Shown here: positions 1-8,051 of the stretch, piece by piece
Layout: each line of letters starts with the position of its first letter
How positions within the stretch are numbered: the stretch's first letter is position 1
From: UBA11400 sp964550435
GTDB taxonomy: Bacteria; Bacteroidota; Rhodothermia; Balneolales; HLUCCA01
Direction of reading: 5' to 3'
Length of the DNA stretch: 64,000 nucleotides
Assembly (NCBI GenBank): GCA_964550435.1
Contig: CAZJZI010000003.1
Coordinates: 28,456-92,455 of the forward strand
The notes under the pieces: model-generated
Database searches by the model: none
What the model was told of the DNA's origin: nothing
Seen by the model: only the letters and a program-made list of their open reading frames with translations
Made by a program: the position numbers and the translations under genes

Positions 1-948
1 TCCCAAACGTGCAAAACGTTCATGGTGCAGATTTTTGTCCCACAGCCATCGGAAGTAGGCGGGATACAGAACCGCGAGTCCGCGTCCGTGTGCCAGATCA
101 GAATTGTATCCGCTAAGGGCATGCTCCAATGCGTGCAGGACAAACGGCGCCGGTGTTCGTCCTGCGCTTTGATAACCGTTCAACGCCAGATTTGATGCCC
201 AAAGCAGGTCAGCACGTAGGGATTTGTTTCGAAGATCTACCAATACTTTCGGAAGTGTGTCGATCACAGTACGGATGACTCCTTCGCAGTAATAGTCGGT
301 CATGGTCGAACTGTTGCCACCCAGGATATAATTCTCGATTACATGGCTGAAAATGTCCGAGGCACCGTCGGCGGTGGTTGTGGCCGGGACATCCAATGTG
401 AAATCCGGATTCAGCCAGGAAATCACCGGACGCAAGAATGGATAACCAATGACAGACTTTCCGTTCGTCTCCTCATTCGAAATGACCGAGCCCATCGTTA
501 CTTCGGAGGCGGTCGCTGCGGTAGTGGGGACGCAAATAATCGGAAGTGCGCCTTTGAGTTGTCCGCGTCGGGGTTCGCCCAGCACAAACGGCCAGATATG
601 TGGTTCGTTGTCGTGAGCCAGGGCCGCGATTGCTTTTGTGGCGTCCATTACGGATCCGCCTCCAAGAGCCAGCACGCTGTCGGCACCGGACTTATGGACC
701 AGAGCCGCTGCTTTGTCTATCGTTTTGGCCTGTGGATTCGGTTCGATTCCGGAAAAATGGTGAACGGTGACTCCACGGGCCTCGAGAAGTGATTTCACAA
801 GGTCGAAGTATCCCAATCGCACTACGGATCCGCCTCCTGTGATGATGAAAACAGATTTTCCGACATGAGCTACGGCATCGGCAAAATCATCAGCTTTTGA
901 GTCGCCAAAAAGGAATCGGGTATGGATGTGGAGGTCGAAGGATTGCAT
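1..948 (-). CDS. Iron-containing alcohol dehydrogenase (BdhA/YqhD-like), truncated at window edge
   Basis: This is a partial NAD(P)H-dependent alcohol/aldehyde reductase of the group III Fe-ADH family. The first 316 residues are visible and the family is usually about 385, so roughly 70 C-terminal residues lie outside the window. The start codon at 946-948 gives MQSFDLHIHTRF. The nucleotide-binding loop GGGSVMD is at residues 96-102. The metal ligands appear to be D198 and H202 (DIFSH), the His of HALEHALSG, and the His of AHGRGLA. The closest remembered relatives are the butanol dehydrogenase BdhA and YqhD. It is likely cytosolic and may detoxify aldehydes. A tandem repeat begins almost at its start codon, and no ribosome-binding site can be seen. 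The family call is firm; the substrate is unknown. Confidence 0.9.
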   Translation of the reverse strand, partial: MQSFDLHIHTRFLFGDSKADDFADAVAHVGKSVFIITGGGSVVRLGYFDLVKSLLEARGVTVHHFSGIEPNPQAKTIDKAAALVHKSGADSVLALGGGSVMDATKAIAALAHDNEPHIWPFVLGEPRRGQLKGALPIICVPTTAATASEVTMGSVISNEETNGKSVIGYPFLRPVISWLNPDFTLDVPATTTADGASDIFSHVIENYILGGNSSTMTDYYCEGVIRTVIDTLPKVLVDLRNKSLRADLLWASNLALNGYQSAGRTPAPFVLHALEHALSGYNSDLAHGRGLAVLYPAYFRWLWDKNLHHERFARLG

Positions 949-950
949 AT

Positions 951-1139
951 TGGGTAGTTGGANNNNNNNNNNNNNNNNNNNNNNNNNNNNNNNNNNNNNN
1001 NNNNNNNNNNNNNNNNNNNNNNNNNNNNNNNNNNNNNNNNNNNNNNNNNNNNNNNNNNNNNNAGTAGGTAGTTGGAAGTAGGTAGTTGGAAGTAGGTAGT
1101 TGGAAGTAGGTAGTTGGAAGTAGGTAGTTGGTAGTGGGA
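951..1139. repeat. 14-bp (two-heptamer) tandem repeat array, interrupted by an assembly gap
   Basis: Copies of AGTAGGTAGTTGGA run perfectly from 1063 to about 1118, and a variant follows at 1119-1139. A matching fragment, GGGTAGTTGGA, is at 952-962 on the other side of the gap. The unit reads as two related heptamers. The array starts 2-3 nt upstream of the minus-strand dehydrogenase start codon. Its true copy number is unknown because the assembly breaks inside it. Confidence 0.9.
963..1062. other. Assembly gap (100 N)
   Basis: A run of exactly 100 N lies inside the 14-bp tandem repeat. This is the usual placeholder for a scaffold gap of unknown length, and the repeat is the probable cause of the break. 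Confidence 0.95.
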
Positions 1140-1338
1140 TTGTGCACAGAGTGCAAAAAGTGCAGGAGTAAAACCTTTTTGAAATTGAATTATAGTGTCA
1201 TTTGAATCAGTGTAAACAATCTCTAATCAACAAACGAATGATACAAGGTAAAAATTCCATGAGACTATTATTCCGGGAAAAGCATGGAATTGGTTACATT
1301 TAAGCAAAATTAACACAAATAAGATATTCCAACATTTA
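1140..1338. other. Divergent intergenic region between the dehydrogenase and M20 genes
   Basis: This stretch opens with GTGCA-type words related to the nonamer family found elsewhere in the window: GTGCAC at 1142-1147, then AGAGTGCAA and AAAGTGCAG. It then becomes AT-rich up to the M20 start. Promoters for both flanking genes probably lie here. TACATTTA at 1295-1302 is a weak match to the TAnnTTTG -7 element. No RNA gene is seen. Confidence 0.5.
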
Positions 1339-2517
1339 ATGAGTACAGTTGACACATTAATCAAAGAAGTTTATCCGTGGGCACGGGAAATTCGCAGGGA
1401 TTTGCACCGGAATCCTGAGGTGAGCTATAAAGAGTTTCGGACCACAGAGTTGATCGTGCGGGAATTGGATTTGATGGGATATGAGGTGATTCGACCGCTG
1501 GAGACTGGATGTGTTGCGGTGCTTCGGGGTGGAATGGAGTCTGGGAGGGTTGTCGCCCTTCGGGCGGACATCGACGCGCTTCCGATGCAGGAAGAAGCGG
1601 GTGAGTACAAGGCTGAGTTTATATCGCAGATTCCGGGAGTGGCACATTGCTGCGGACACGACGTGCATACCTCGACGCTTCTGGGTACTGCGCGTGTACT
1701 GGCGCAGATGCGGGAGTCTGTGGCGGGGAGCGTGGTGTTGGTGTTTCAGCCGGGTGAGGAGAAAATTCCGGGTGGCGGACGCTTAATAATGGAGTCGGGA
1801 GTGTTGCAGCGCCTCGGAGTGCAAGAGATTTACGGGATGCATACGTACCCGTTTGCACGTACAGGTGAGGTGATGGTGATCAAAGGCCCCATGATGGCGC
1901 GTCCGGACGAGTTTACGATCAAAGTGATTGGCAAAGGCGGACATGCGGCGATTCCACACAAGGCTGTGGACCCGATTGTGATTGCAGCGCAGATTGTTAC
2001 GGTACTTCAGAGTATTGTGACCCGCAGTGTGAATCCTCTTGAACCAGCTGTGGTGACGGTCGGAAAGATCGAAGGTGGATCGGCACACAACGTCATTCCG
2101 GAGTCGGTGACCATGCTGGGTACCATCCGCACGTTTTCGGAAGAGACTGCGAACAGAATCAGCGGACAGATTGAGTCCGTTGCGCGGGGCATTGCAGAGT
2201 CCTTCGGTGGACGAATTGAGTATGGATTCTCGGCTGGGTATCCGGCGGTCATCAACACCGACTGGGCGGTGGACAAGATCATTCGTGTGACCAAGAATCT
2301 GGATGGCGTCGAAGCCAAGTATTTGTCCGAACCCATTATGGCCGGCGAAGACTTTGCGTTCTATCAGCAGGAGATCCCGGGCAGCTTTATGTACCTGGGA
2401 AGCGGGAGTCCGGAGTCAGGGTCCAATATCTACAATTGGCACCATCCGCTCTACAACGCCGACGAACGCAGCATCGAAACCGGTATTAGAGTGTTTACTG
2501 GACTGGTGATGGATTAA
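1339..2517 (+). CDS. M20D-family amidohydrolase (hippurate hydrolase / N-acyl-amino-acid deacylase type)
   Basis: This is a 392-residue metallohydrolase that cleaves N-acyl or N-aminoacyl amide bonds. Metal and catalytic motifs are in order: HCCGHDVH at residues 103-110, the Glu pair of PGEEK at 140-141, GHAAIPH in the dimerisation domain, and AGEDFAFY near the C terminus. The length is normal for the family. No signal peptide is seen, so it is cytosolic and may act on acylated amino acids released by the peptide-degrading enzymes nearby. The ATG at 1339 lacks a clear Shine-Dalgarno, as is common in Bacteroidota. The convergent NnrD/E gene ends 2 nt away. The exact substrate cannot be read from the sequence. 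Confidence 0.92.
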   Translation: MSTVDTLIKEVYPWAREIRRDLHRNPEVSYKEFRTTELIVRELDLMGYEVIRPLETGCVAVLRGGMESGRVVALRADIDALPMQEEAGEYKAEFISQIPGVAHCCGHDVHTSTLLGTARVLAQMRESVAGSVVLVFQPGEEKIPGGGRLIMESGVLQRLGVQEIYGMHTYPFARTGEVMVIKGPMMARPDEFTIKVIGKGGHAAIPHKAVDPIVIAAQIVTVLQSIVTRSVNPLEPAVVTVGKIEGGSAHNVIPESVTMLGTIRTFSEETANRISGQIESVARGIAESFGGRIEYGFSAGYPAVINTDWAVDKIIRVTKNLDGVEAKYLSEPIMAGEDFAFYQQEIPGSFMYLGSGSPESGSNIYNWHHPLYNADERSIETGIRVFTGLVMD

Positions 2518-2519
2518 AA

Positions 2520-4037
2520 TCAATACCTCGTCACATACCGGAATGCGGAGCCGAGGTGCTGAGTGATGTCGCTGGCGATGAGGGATTCGCGTGAACCGGA
2601 TTGGAGTGCGAGGTCGCCGGCGTGGCCATGTAGATAGACTCCGAGTCGGGCTGCATCCACAGGTGGATACCCCTGAGCGAGGAGTCCGGTGATGATGCCA
2701 GTCAATACGTCGCCACTGCCGGCAGTTGCCATGCCTGAATTACCACTCAAGTTGTAGAATTGGTTCCCGTCCGAACAAGAAATGGTGGTGTATCGTCCTT
2801 TTAAAACGATAACCAATTTATGCTGAACCGCAAGATTAAGGGCTCTATCGGCAGCCTGCATGGAGTGGGATTGCTCTCCGAAGAGTCGTCTGAATTCCCC
2901 CGGATGCGGAGTCAAAATGGTGTTTTTTGGTAGTTTTGGTATTAATTCCGGACGTTGAGCCAGAATATTGAGCGCATCGGCATCCAATACCAATGGACAA
3001 TTAACCCTGCTCAGAACTTGTTCAAACCAGGATGTTGTCTCCGGGTGAGTCCCGATTCCGGGTCCGATTCCGATCGCCTGAAAAGCGCTAAAGTCGGGTA
3101 TCTTTGATGTACCACTGAAATGAGATTGAGCGTCGTCGGTAATGACCAGCGCTTCGGGGATGGACTGATGTATGAGCTGGCTATCGGAGGGGATCCAAAC
3201 GGACACCTTGCCTGCCCCGGAACGTAACGCTGCTTTACCGGACAATATCGCGGCACCCATCATGTTTCGGGATCCAGCAGTCAAAAGTGCGTGTCCGCAG
3301 CTTCCTTTGTGCGCAAAATCGGATCGAAATCGGTGCAAAGGCATAATTTCGGGCCTTGACTGTGTGTGATACGGGGTTTTTGCCTGCTGAAATGCCGTTT
3401 TTGACAGTCCGATGTCGATGAGATGGACCTCACCTGTGTAAGTACCCGCTTCAGAATGCAGGAAGCTGCGCTTGAATTGCTGAGAACAAAGTGTATGATC
3501 GGCACGGAATACGGTATCGGATGGAGATGGCAGCGTGTCGCAGGATTGTCCGCTTGGGACATCAATCGCGATTCGCTGAGTTGGAAGCTCGTTAAGCACC
3601 GAAATCAGCTTGGCAAAGTCACCCTTTAATGGACGCGAGAGTCCGGATCCGACCACCGCATCCACCAAAAACGTGTTTTGGGGTACTTCGGGTAGCTTGT
3701 TAGGATCATCAATTTCAGTGATCAGTTCCGGAGCTAATGTCTTGATCTTGGTAAGATTCGACGTATTATCGTCGCTGCGGGATGACGAGAAATTCACCAA
3801 CCAGACTCGGACAGAGTATCCGTTTTCGTGAAGCATCCGGGCCATTGCCAGTCCGTCGCCGCCATTGTTCCCTGTCCCGCAAACGATCACAAATGTATAC
3901 GACCTATTCAACCGTTTCATGACCCACTCTGCACATCCGAACGCTGCCCGCTCCATCAGTTCCAGCGAGGCGAGACCCTGTTCCCGGAGCGTCAGTTCAT
4001 CGGCCGATCGAATTTGGGAGGCGGATAGGAGTTTCAT
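2520..4037 (-). CDS. nnrD: Bifunctional NAD(P)H-hydrate epimerase / ADP-dependent NAD(P)H-hydrate dehydratase
   Basis: This repair enzyme restores hydrated NADH and NADPH (NADHX/NADPHX). The N-terminal YjeF_N domain epimerises the R form, with GNNGGDG at residues 56-62. The C-terminal ribokinase-fold domain dehydrates the S form using ADP, with a PGEFRRLFG segment and the anion-hole motif ATAGSGDVLTG. I choose the ATG at 4035-4037 (MKLLSASQ, 505 aa). A longer frame opens 60 nt upstream, but it only translates the tandem repeat and adds residues no homologue has. The repeat lies directly upstream of the chosen ATG. The product is cytosolic. Confidence 0.93.
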   Translation of the reverse strand: MKLLSASQIRSADELTLREQGLASLELMERAAFGCAEWVMKRLNRSYTFVIVCGTGNNGGDGLAMARMLHENGYSVRVWLVNFSSSRSDDNTSNLTKIKTLAPELITEIDDPNKLPEVPQNTFLVDAVVGSGLSRPLKGDFAKLISVLNELPTQRIAIDVPSGQSCDTLPSPSDTVFRADHTLCSQQFKRSFLHSEAGTYTGEVHLIDIGLSKTAFQQAKTPYHTQSRPEIMPLHRFRSDFAHKGSCGHALLTAGSRNMMGAAILSGKAALRSGAGKVSVWIPSDSQLIHQSIPEALVITDDAQSHFSGTSKIPDFSAFQAIGIGPGIGTHPETTSWFEQVLSRVNCPLVLDADALNILAQRPELIPKLPKNTILTPHPGEFRRLFGEQSHSMQAADRALNLAVQHKLVIVLKGRYTTISCSDGNQFYNLSGNSGMATAGSGDVLTGIITGLLAQGYPPVDAARLGVYLHGHAGDLALQSGSRESLIASDITQHLGSAFRYVTRY

Positions 4038-4040
4038 TGG

Positions 4041-4088
4041 TTGGGTAGTGGGAAGTAGGTAGTGGGAAGTAGGTAGTGGGAAATGGGT
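4041..4088. repeat. 14-bp (two-heptamer) tandem repeat abutting the nnrD start
   Basis: GGTAGTGGGAAGTA repeats about three times with an imperfect last copy. It begins 3 nt upstream of the minus-strand nnrD ATG, in the same orientation relative to the gene as the arrays at 951, 15951 and 16588. Confidence 0.85.
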
Positions 4089-4267
4089 TACCCTCAATTT
4101 AACAAACTTCGAACATACCTACGAATGCAACAATTTTTACCGGTTCTCTCGTTCACCTGTTCTTCCATCCTGCGAAGTACTCTCCATTGTGAAGCCATAC
4201 TCCACTACAAAGTAGTACTCTACGTTTGAATATTAATCGATGTACGTTTACTTTCAGGTATTTAATC

Positions 4268-4738
4268 ATGCACCCACCCAAAACAGATCTGGCTTTTAGT
4301 AACGCTCAGGGCCCGTGGTTCGGACTCTCAGAGATTGATGTGCTACGTGGACTTGAAGCGTCAAGAAACTCGCCCCGAAAGCGATTTATTCTGCCGATTC
4401 ATCGGACCCAGAATGCTACCGTGCAGCGAATGATGAACTTCCTTCAGCCAGGGACATACATTCGTCCTCACAAGCATTCACGTCCAGGTGCCATCGAAAC
4501 TATCGTAGTACTATCCGGCCATATTCATATTTTTATCTACTCTGACAAGGGTGAAATTATTCATCAATGTGTACTAAAGGCAGGTACCCCAAACTGCCTT
4601 ATCGATATAGAAGACAATGTCTGGCACAGTTTTGATGTAATATCACCGGACACGATTATTTTTGAGTGTAAAATGGGTCCATATGATGCCGTTTTGGACA
4701 AAACATTCGCCCCCTGGTCAGACCCGGAATCCATCTAA
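4268..4738 (+). CDS. WbuC-family cupin-fold metalloprotein
   Basis: This is a small single-domain cupin of about 156 residues. The central block VQRMMNFLQPGTYIRPHKH, then ETIVVLSGHIHI, VWHSFDV, and the end KMGPYDAVLDKTFAPW match the WbuC family, which is often found in O-antigen loci. HKH, the Glu of ETIVV and the later His would bind a metal. I use the ATG at 4268 (MHPPKTD); an in-frame ATG at 4226 would add 14 unconserved residues. No sugar genes are adjacent, so its role here is unknown. Confidence 0.8.
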   Translation: MHPPKTDLAFSNAQGPWFGLSEIDVLRGLEASRNSPRKRFILPIHRTQNATVQRMMNFLQPGTYIRPHKHSRPGAIETIVVLSGHIHIFIYSDKGEIIHQCVLKAGTPNCLIDIEDNVWHSFDVISPDTIIFECKMGPYDAVLDKTFAPWSDPESI

Positions 4739-4840
4739 ATCCTATCTGATTTCTGTCTTTAGTGCTATAAAAATGGTATTTTACGCGGACCCATCCGTAG
4801 GGAACGGATTGAGTGAAATATCAGCTATTTGGAGTTTGTT

Positions 4841-6868
4841 ATGAGATTATTTGTGTTATGGATGATGATAGTAAGTCCGATGATCGTTTCGGCTCAACAA
4901 TATTCAGTCGTGTCTCCTTCCAACGTTAATGAAATCACGTTTGAGTTACGAGATGGAGTGCCTTATTACTCTGTTGATCGTCTTGGAAAAGAGGTGATCG
5001 CCAATTCGAAGCTTGGATTTGTGATTCAGGATGGGGGTAACCTTTTGGATGGATTTTCGGTCGCAAGCGTCGACTCCTCTTATTTTGATGAAACATGGAC
5101 CCAGGTTTGGGGTGAAAAGTCTGAAATTCGAAACAATTATCGTGAATTGAGGGTGAATTTGACCCAGAATCTGGTAAGCGGACGACAAATGACACTGGTT
5201 TTTAGAGCATTTGATGACGGTATCGGATTCCGGTACGAATTTCCAGATCAACCAAATCTAAGTGCCTTCAACATTATGGATGAAGTCACAGAGTTTTCGC
5301 TCACTGGTGACCACGAAGCCTGGTGGATCGGCGCTTATCAATGGAACCGTTTCGAGTATCTGACTGAGCAAACTCCGGTTTCTGCGATCGACACAGTACA
5401 CACTCCGTTGACCATGCGCTCAGCCGATGGACTTCATATTGCCATCCACGAAGCTGCGTTGGTCCGATATTCAACGATGACGCTCGAGCGTACCGAAGGA
5501 ACCAAACTCAAAGCTAATCTGATGCCTTGGGCGGATGGTGTTTTAGTTAAAACATCCACTCCGGCTGTTACGCCCTGGAGGACCATCACTTTGGCCGACG
5601 ATGCTGCCGGACTGATTGAATCATACCTCGTTCTGAACCTGAATGAGCCAAACAAAATCACAGATACTTCGTGGATAAAACCCTCGAAGTATATTGGAAT
5701 CTGGTGGGAAATGCACCTGGACAAGGCGACATGGGGTACTGGAGATAGACACGGAGCAACGAACGAAAATGCCCGTAAATACATTGATTTTGCAGCGAAA
5801 TATGATTTCCCTCATGTACTCATTGAAGGCTGGAATCTGGGTTGGGATGGTAATTGGTACGAAGAAGGAGTAGTTTTTGACTTCCTGAAGTCTGCCCCCG
5901 GATTTGATCTTCATGAATTGGCAAAATACGCTGAAGAAAAAGGTGTCAGGATTATGGGACACCACGAGAATTCTGCAAGTGTGCTACACTATGAAAGTCA
6001 GATGGAGGCCAGTTTCGCGCAGTATCAGTCGCTTGGAACGACTGCCGTTAAGACCGGCTATGTCGGACACGGACGAGAGATTATCTGGTTTGACGATAAT
6101 GGTAACGAAATGCGTGAGTGGCATCACGGACAATTCATGGTCGAGCATCACCAGAAAGTAGTCGAACTTGCTGCCAGATATGGGATTTCGTTGAATGTGC
6201 ATGAAGGACTTAAAGACACCGGATTGCGTCGCACCTGGCCAAATCTCATGACTCGCGAGGTTGCCCGTGGACAAGAATACAATGCGTGGGGAGCTGAGGG
6301 AGGGAATCCTCCGGATCATGTGGTTCTCGTTCCATTCACCCGTGGACTCGCAGGTCCATTTGATTACACACCCGGTGTTTTGGATCTCTTGTTTGAAGAC
6401 TATCGCCCAGATAACAGAGTCAATCATACTACCGCCAAGGAGCTCGCGTTGTATGTAGTGATTTACAGTCCGCTACAGATGGCTGCGGATCTACCCGAAA
6501 ACTATGAAAAACATCGCGAAGCGTTTCAATTTATATTGGATGTCCCGACTGATTGGGATGACACGCGTGTACTGAATGCCGATATCGGAAACTATTTGAC
6601 CATCGCTCGCAGGGACAGAAATTCTGATGATTGGTTCCTGGGTAGTGTTTCTGACGAGAATGGACGAGTTTTGAATGTGTCTCTGGATTTTCTCGAACCT
6701 GGAAAAAGCTATGAGGCTCAGATTTATCGAGACACTGCAGATACAGACTGGGAATCGAATCCATATCCGTTTGTTTATGAAACCAAAACAGTCACGGCAA
6801 ACGATCACTTGACCTTGCGACTAGCAGCAGGTGGTGGACAAGCCATCCGATTTAAAGCATTGGATTAA
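4841..6868 (+). CDS. Glycoside hydrolase family 97, SusB-like alpha-glucosidase type
   Basis: This is a secreted or periplasmic alpha-glycosidase of about 675 residues that starts with a signal peptide (MRLFVLWMMIV..VSA-QQ). The ATG at 4841 is preferred over an in-frame ATG 12 nt upstream because it places the basic residue at the front of the signal. An N-terminal beta-sandwich is followed by a TIM barrel with FPHVLIEGWNLGWDG, LNVHEGLKDTG, REVARGQEY, FTRGLAGPFDYTPG and SPLQMAADLPENYE, all GH97 signatures. In retaining GH97 enzymes a nucleophilic Asp follows the VK segment; here VKTGYVG has Gly, as in inverting SusB-type enzymes. That residue assignment is from memory. No SusC/SusD genes accompany it, so it is an orphan starch or maltodextrin enzyme. 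Confidence 0.9.
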   Translation: MRLFVLWMMIVSPMIVSAQQYSVVSPSNVNEITFELRDGVPYYSVDRLGKEVIANSKLGFVIQDGGNLLDGFSVASVDSSYFDETWTQVWGEKSEIRNNYRELRVNLTQNLVSGRQMTLVFRAFDDGIGFRYEFPDQPNLSAFNIMDEVTEFSLTGDHEAWWIGAYQWNRFEYLTEQTPVSAIDTVHTPLTMRSADGLHIAIHEAALVRYSTMTLERTEGTKLKANLMPWADGVLVKTSTPAVTPWRTITLADDAAGLIESYLVLNLNEPNKITDTSWIKPSKYIGIWWEMHLDKATWGTGDRHGATNENARKYIDFAAKYDFPHVLIEGWNLGWDGNWYEEGVVFDFLKSAPGFDLHELAKYAEEKGVRIMGHHENSASVLHYESQMEASFAQYQSLGTTAVKTGYVGHGREIIWFDDNGNEMREWHHGQFMVEHHQKVVELAARYGISLNVHEGLKDTGLRRTWPNLMTREVARGQEYNAWGAEGGNPPDHVVLVPFTRGLAGPFDYTPGVLDLLFEDYRPDNRVNHTTAKELALYVVIYSPLQMAADLPENYEKHREAFQFILDVPTDWDDTRVLNADIGNYLTIARRDRNSDDWFLGSVSDENGRVLNVSLDFLEPGKSYEAQIYRDTADTDWESNPYPFVYETKTVTANDHLTLRLAAGGGQAIRFKALD

Positions 6869-6962
6869 TTCAAATAGATGTATTTGGATAAGCAGATATT
6901 AAAATCGAATGTGGATGCAAATCATCGAACTGAAATCTTGAACCAAGAAACGAAATTATAGT

Positions 6963-8051
6963 ATGCATACAAGTTATTGGGAACAGGAAGTATTTCATAA
7001 ACCGTATGATGTAATCATTGTGGGTGCAGGCATTACTGGATGTAGTACAGCACTTGAATTACGAAAAAAACACCCACATTTATCTATTTTGATGCTCGAA
7101 AGGCATTTTTATCCATCTGGAGCCAGTACACGCAACGCTGGATTCGCATGCTTCGGTTCTATAAGTGAGCTACTGGACGATCTTGAGCATACCGATGAAG
7201 ACACAGTCAAAGCATTGGTAAAAAAACGATTTGAGGGACTTAAAGTACTCAGAGACACTGTTCCTGCTGAAGTCATGGATTTCTCGATGTGCGGCGGACA
7301 CGAGTTGTTTACTGACACAGAGCAGTTTGATTCATGTGCACAAGCTGTTGCACGGTTTAACTCCTGGATGAAAGAGATAACCGGCGAAAAAGAGGTATAC
7401 AAAACCGACACTGTGAATGGATATCCAGTCATTTTTAATAAGCTCGAAGGATATTTACACTCTGGAAAGCTTATGAAATGGCTCCACACTCAGATTTGTG
7501 AAGCCGGAATTGAAATTCGCTGGGGATCCCGAGTGAAGTCTGTTCGCTCGGGTGTGGTCGGACTCGAAAACGATGTACAAGTTCATGGAAGTACGATAAT
7601 AATGGCTACAAACGGATTCTCGCGTGAAATTGAGCATGATGCTCCGGTTACTCCAGCACGTGGATTCGTCTTGGTCACTAACGAGCTTGAAGATATGCCG
7701 TGGAAAGGTACCTGGCACTTCGACAAAGGATATGTGTATTTTAGGAACATAGGCAATCGCCTCTTGCTTGGTGGAGCCAGAAACATCGATGCCGAACGAG
7801 AAGAGACCACCGAGGACAAAGTGAATCCGCTGATTAAGGCACACCTCATCCAATTTATGATGGAAACTCTGAAACTTAAAGGATGGGCTTTGGAGCAAGA
7901 ATGGACTGGAATCATGGGATTCGGTCCAAATAAAACCCCTGTCTGTCGACAGCTCAAACCGGGCGTATGGCTAGCGGGTGGACTCAGTGGCATGGGCGTT
8001 GCACTGGGAATGCAATTCGGCAAGGATGTCGCCCACACTATTGATATATGA
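6963..8051 (+). CDS. FAD-dependent oxidoreductase of the DAO (D-amino-acid/glycine oxidase) family
   Basis: This is a 362-residue flavoprotein with an N-terminal dinucleotide-binding motif, VGAGITGCSTALEL, near residue 20. DAO-family blocks follow: LERHFYPSGASTRNAGFACFGS and, near the C terminus, GIMGFGPNKTPVCRQL and WLAGGLSGMGVALG. It probably oxidises an amine or amino acid, but the substrate cannot be assigned. It lacks a signal peptide. Its stop overlaps the rluF start in an ATGA arrangement at 8048-8051, so the two genes are likely cotranscribed and translationally coupled although their functions look unrelated. Confidence 0.85.
   Translation: MHTSYWEQEVFHKPYDVIIVGAGITGCSTALELRKKHPHLSILMLERHFYPSGASTRNAGFACFGSISELLDDLEHTDEDTVKALVKKRFEGLKVLRDTVPAEVMDFSMCGGHELFTDTEQFDSCAQAVARFNSWMKEITGEKEVYKTDTVNGYPVIFNKLEGYLHSGKLMKWLHTQICEAGIEIRWGSRVKSVRSGVVGLENDVQVHGSTIIMATNGFSREIEHDAPVTPARGFVLVTNELEDMPWKGTWHFDKGYVYFRNIGNRLLLGGARNIDAEREETTEDKVNPLIKAHLIQFMMETLKLKGWALEQEWTGIMGFGPNKTPVCRQLKPGVWLAGGLSGMGVALGMQFGKDVAHTIDI

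Noticed and set aside
343..792. Open frame of 149 codons on the plus strand
   Set aside because: It is antisense to the Fe-alcohol dehydrogenase, whose frame is clearly coding, and has no recognisable domain.
951..1139. Possible CRISPR array because of regular repeats
   Set aside because: Units are contiguous 14-mers without spacers, and no cas genes are in the window. The same holds for the 55.1 and 63.7 kb arrays.
4038..4097. Longer start for nnrD
   Set aside because: The extra 20 residues are a translation of tandem-repeat DNA and precede a normal ATG at the conserved N terminus.
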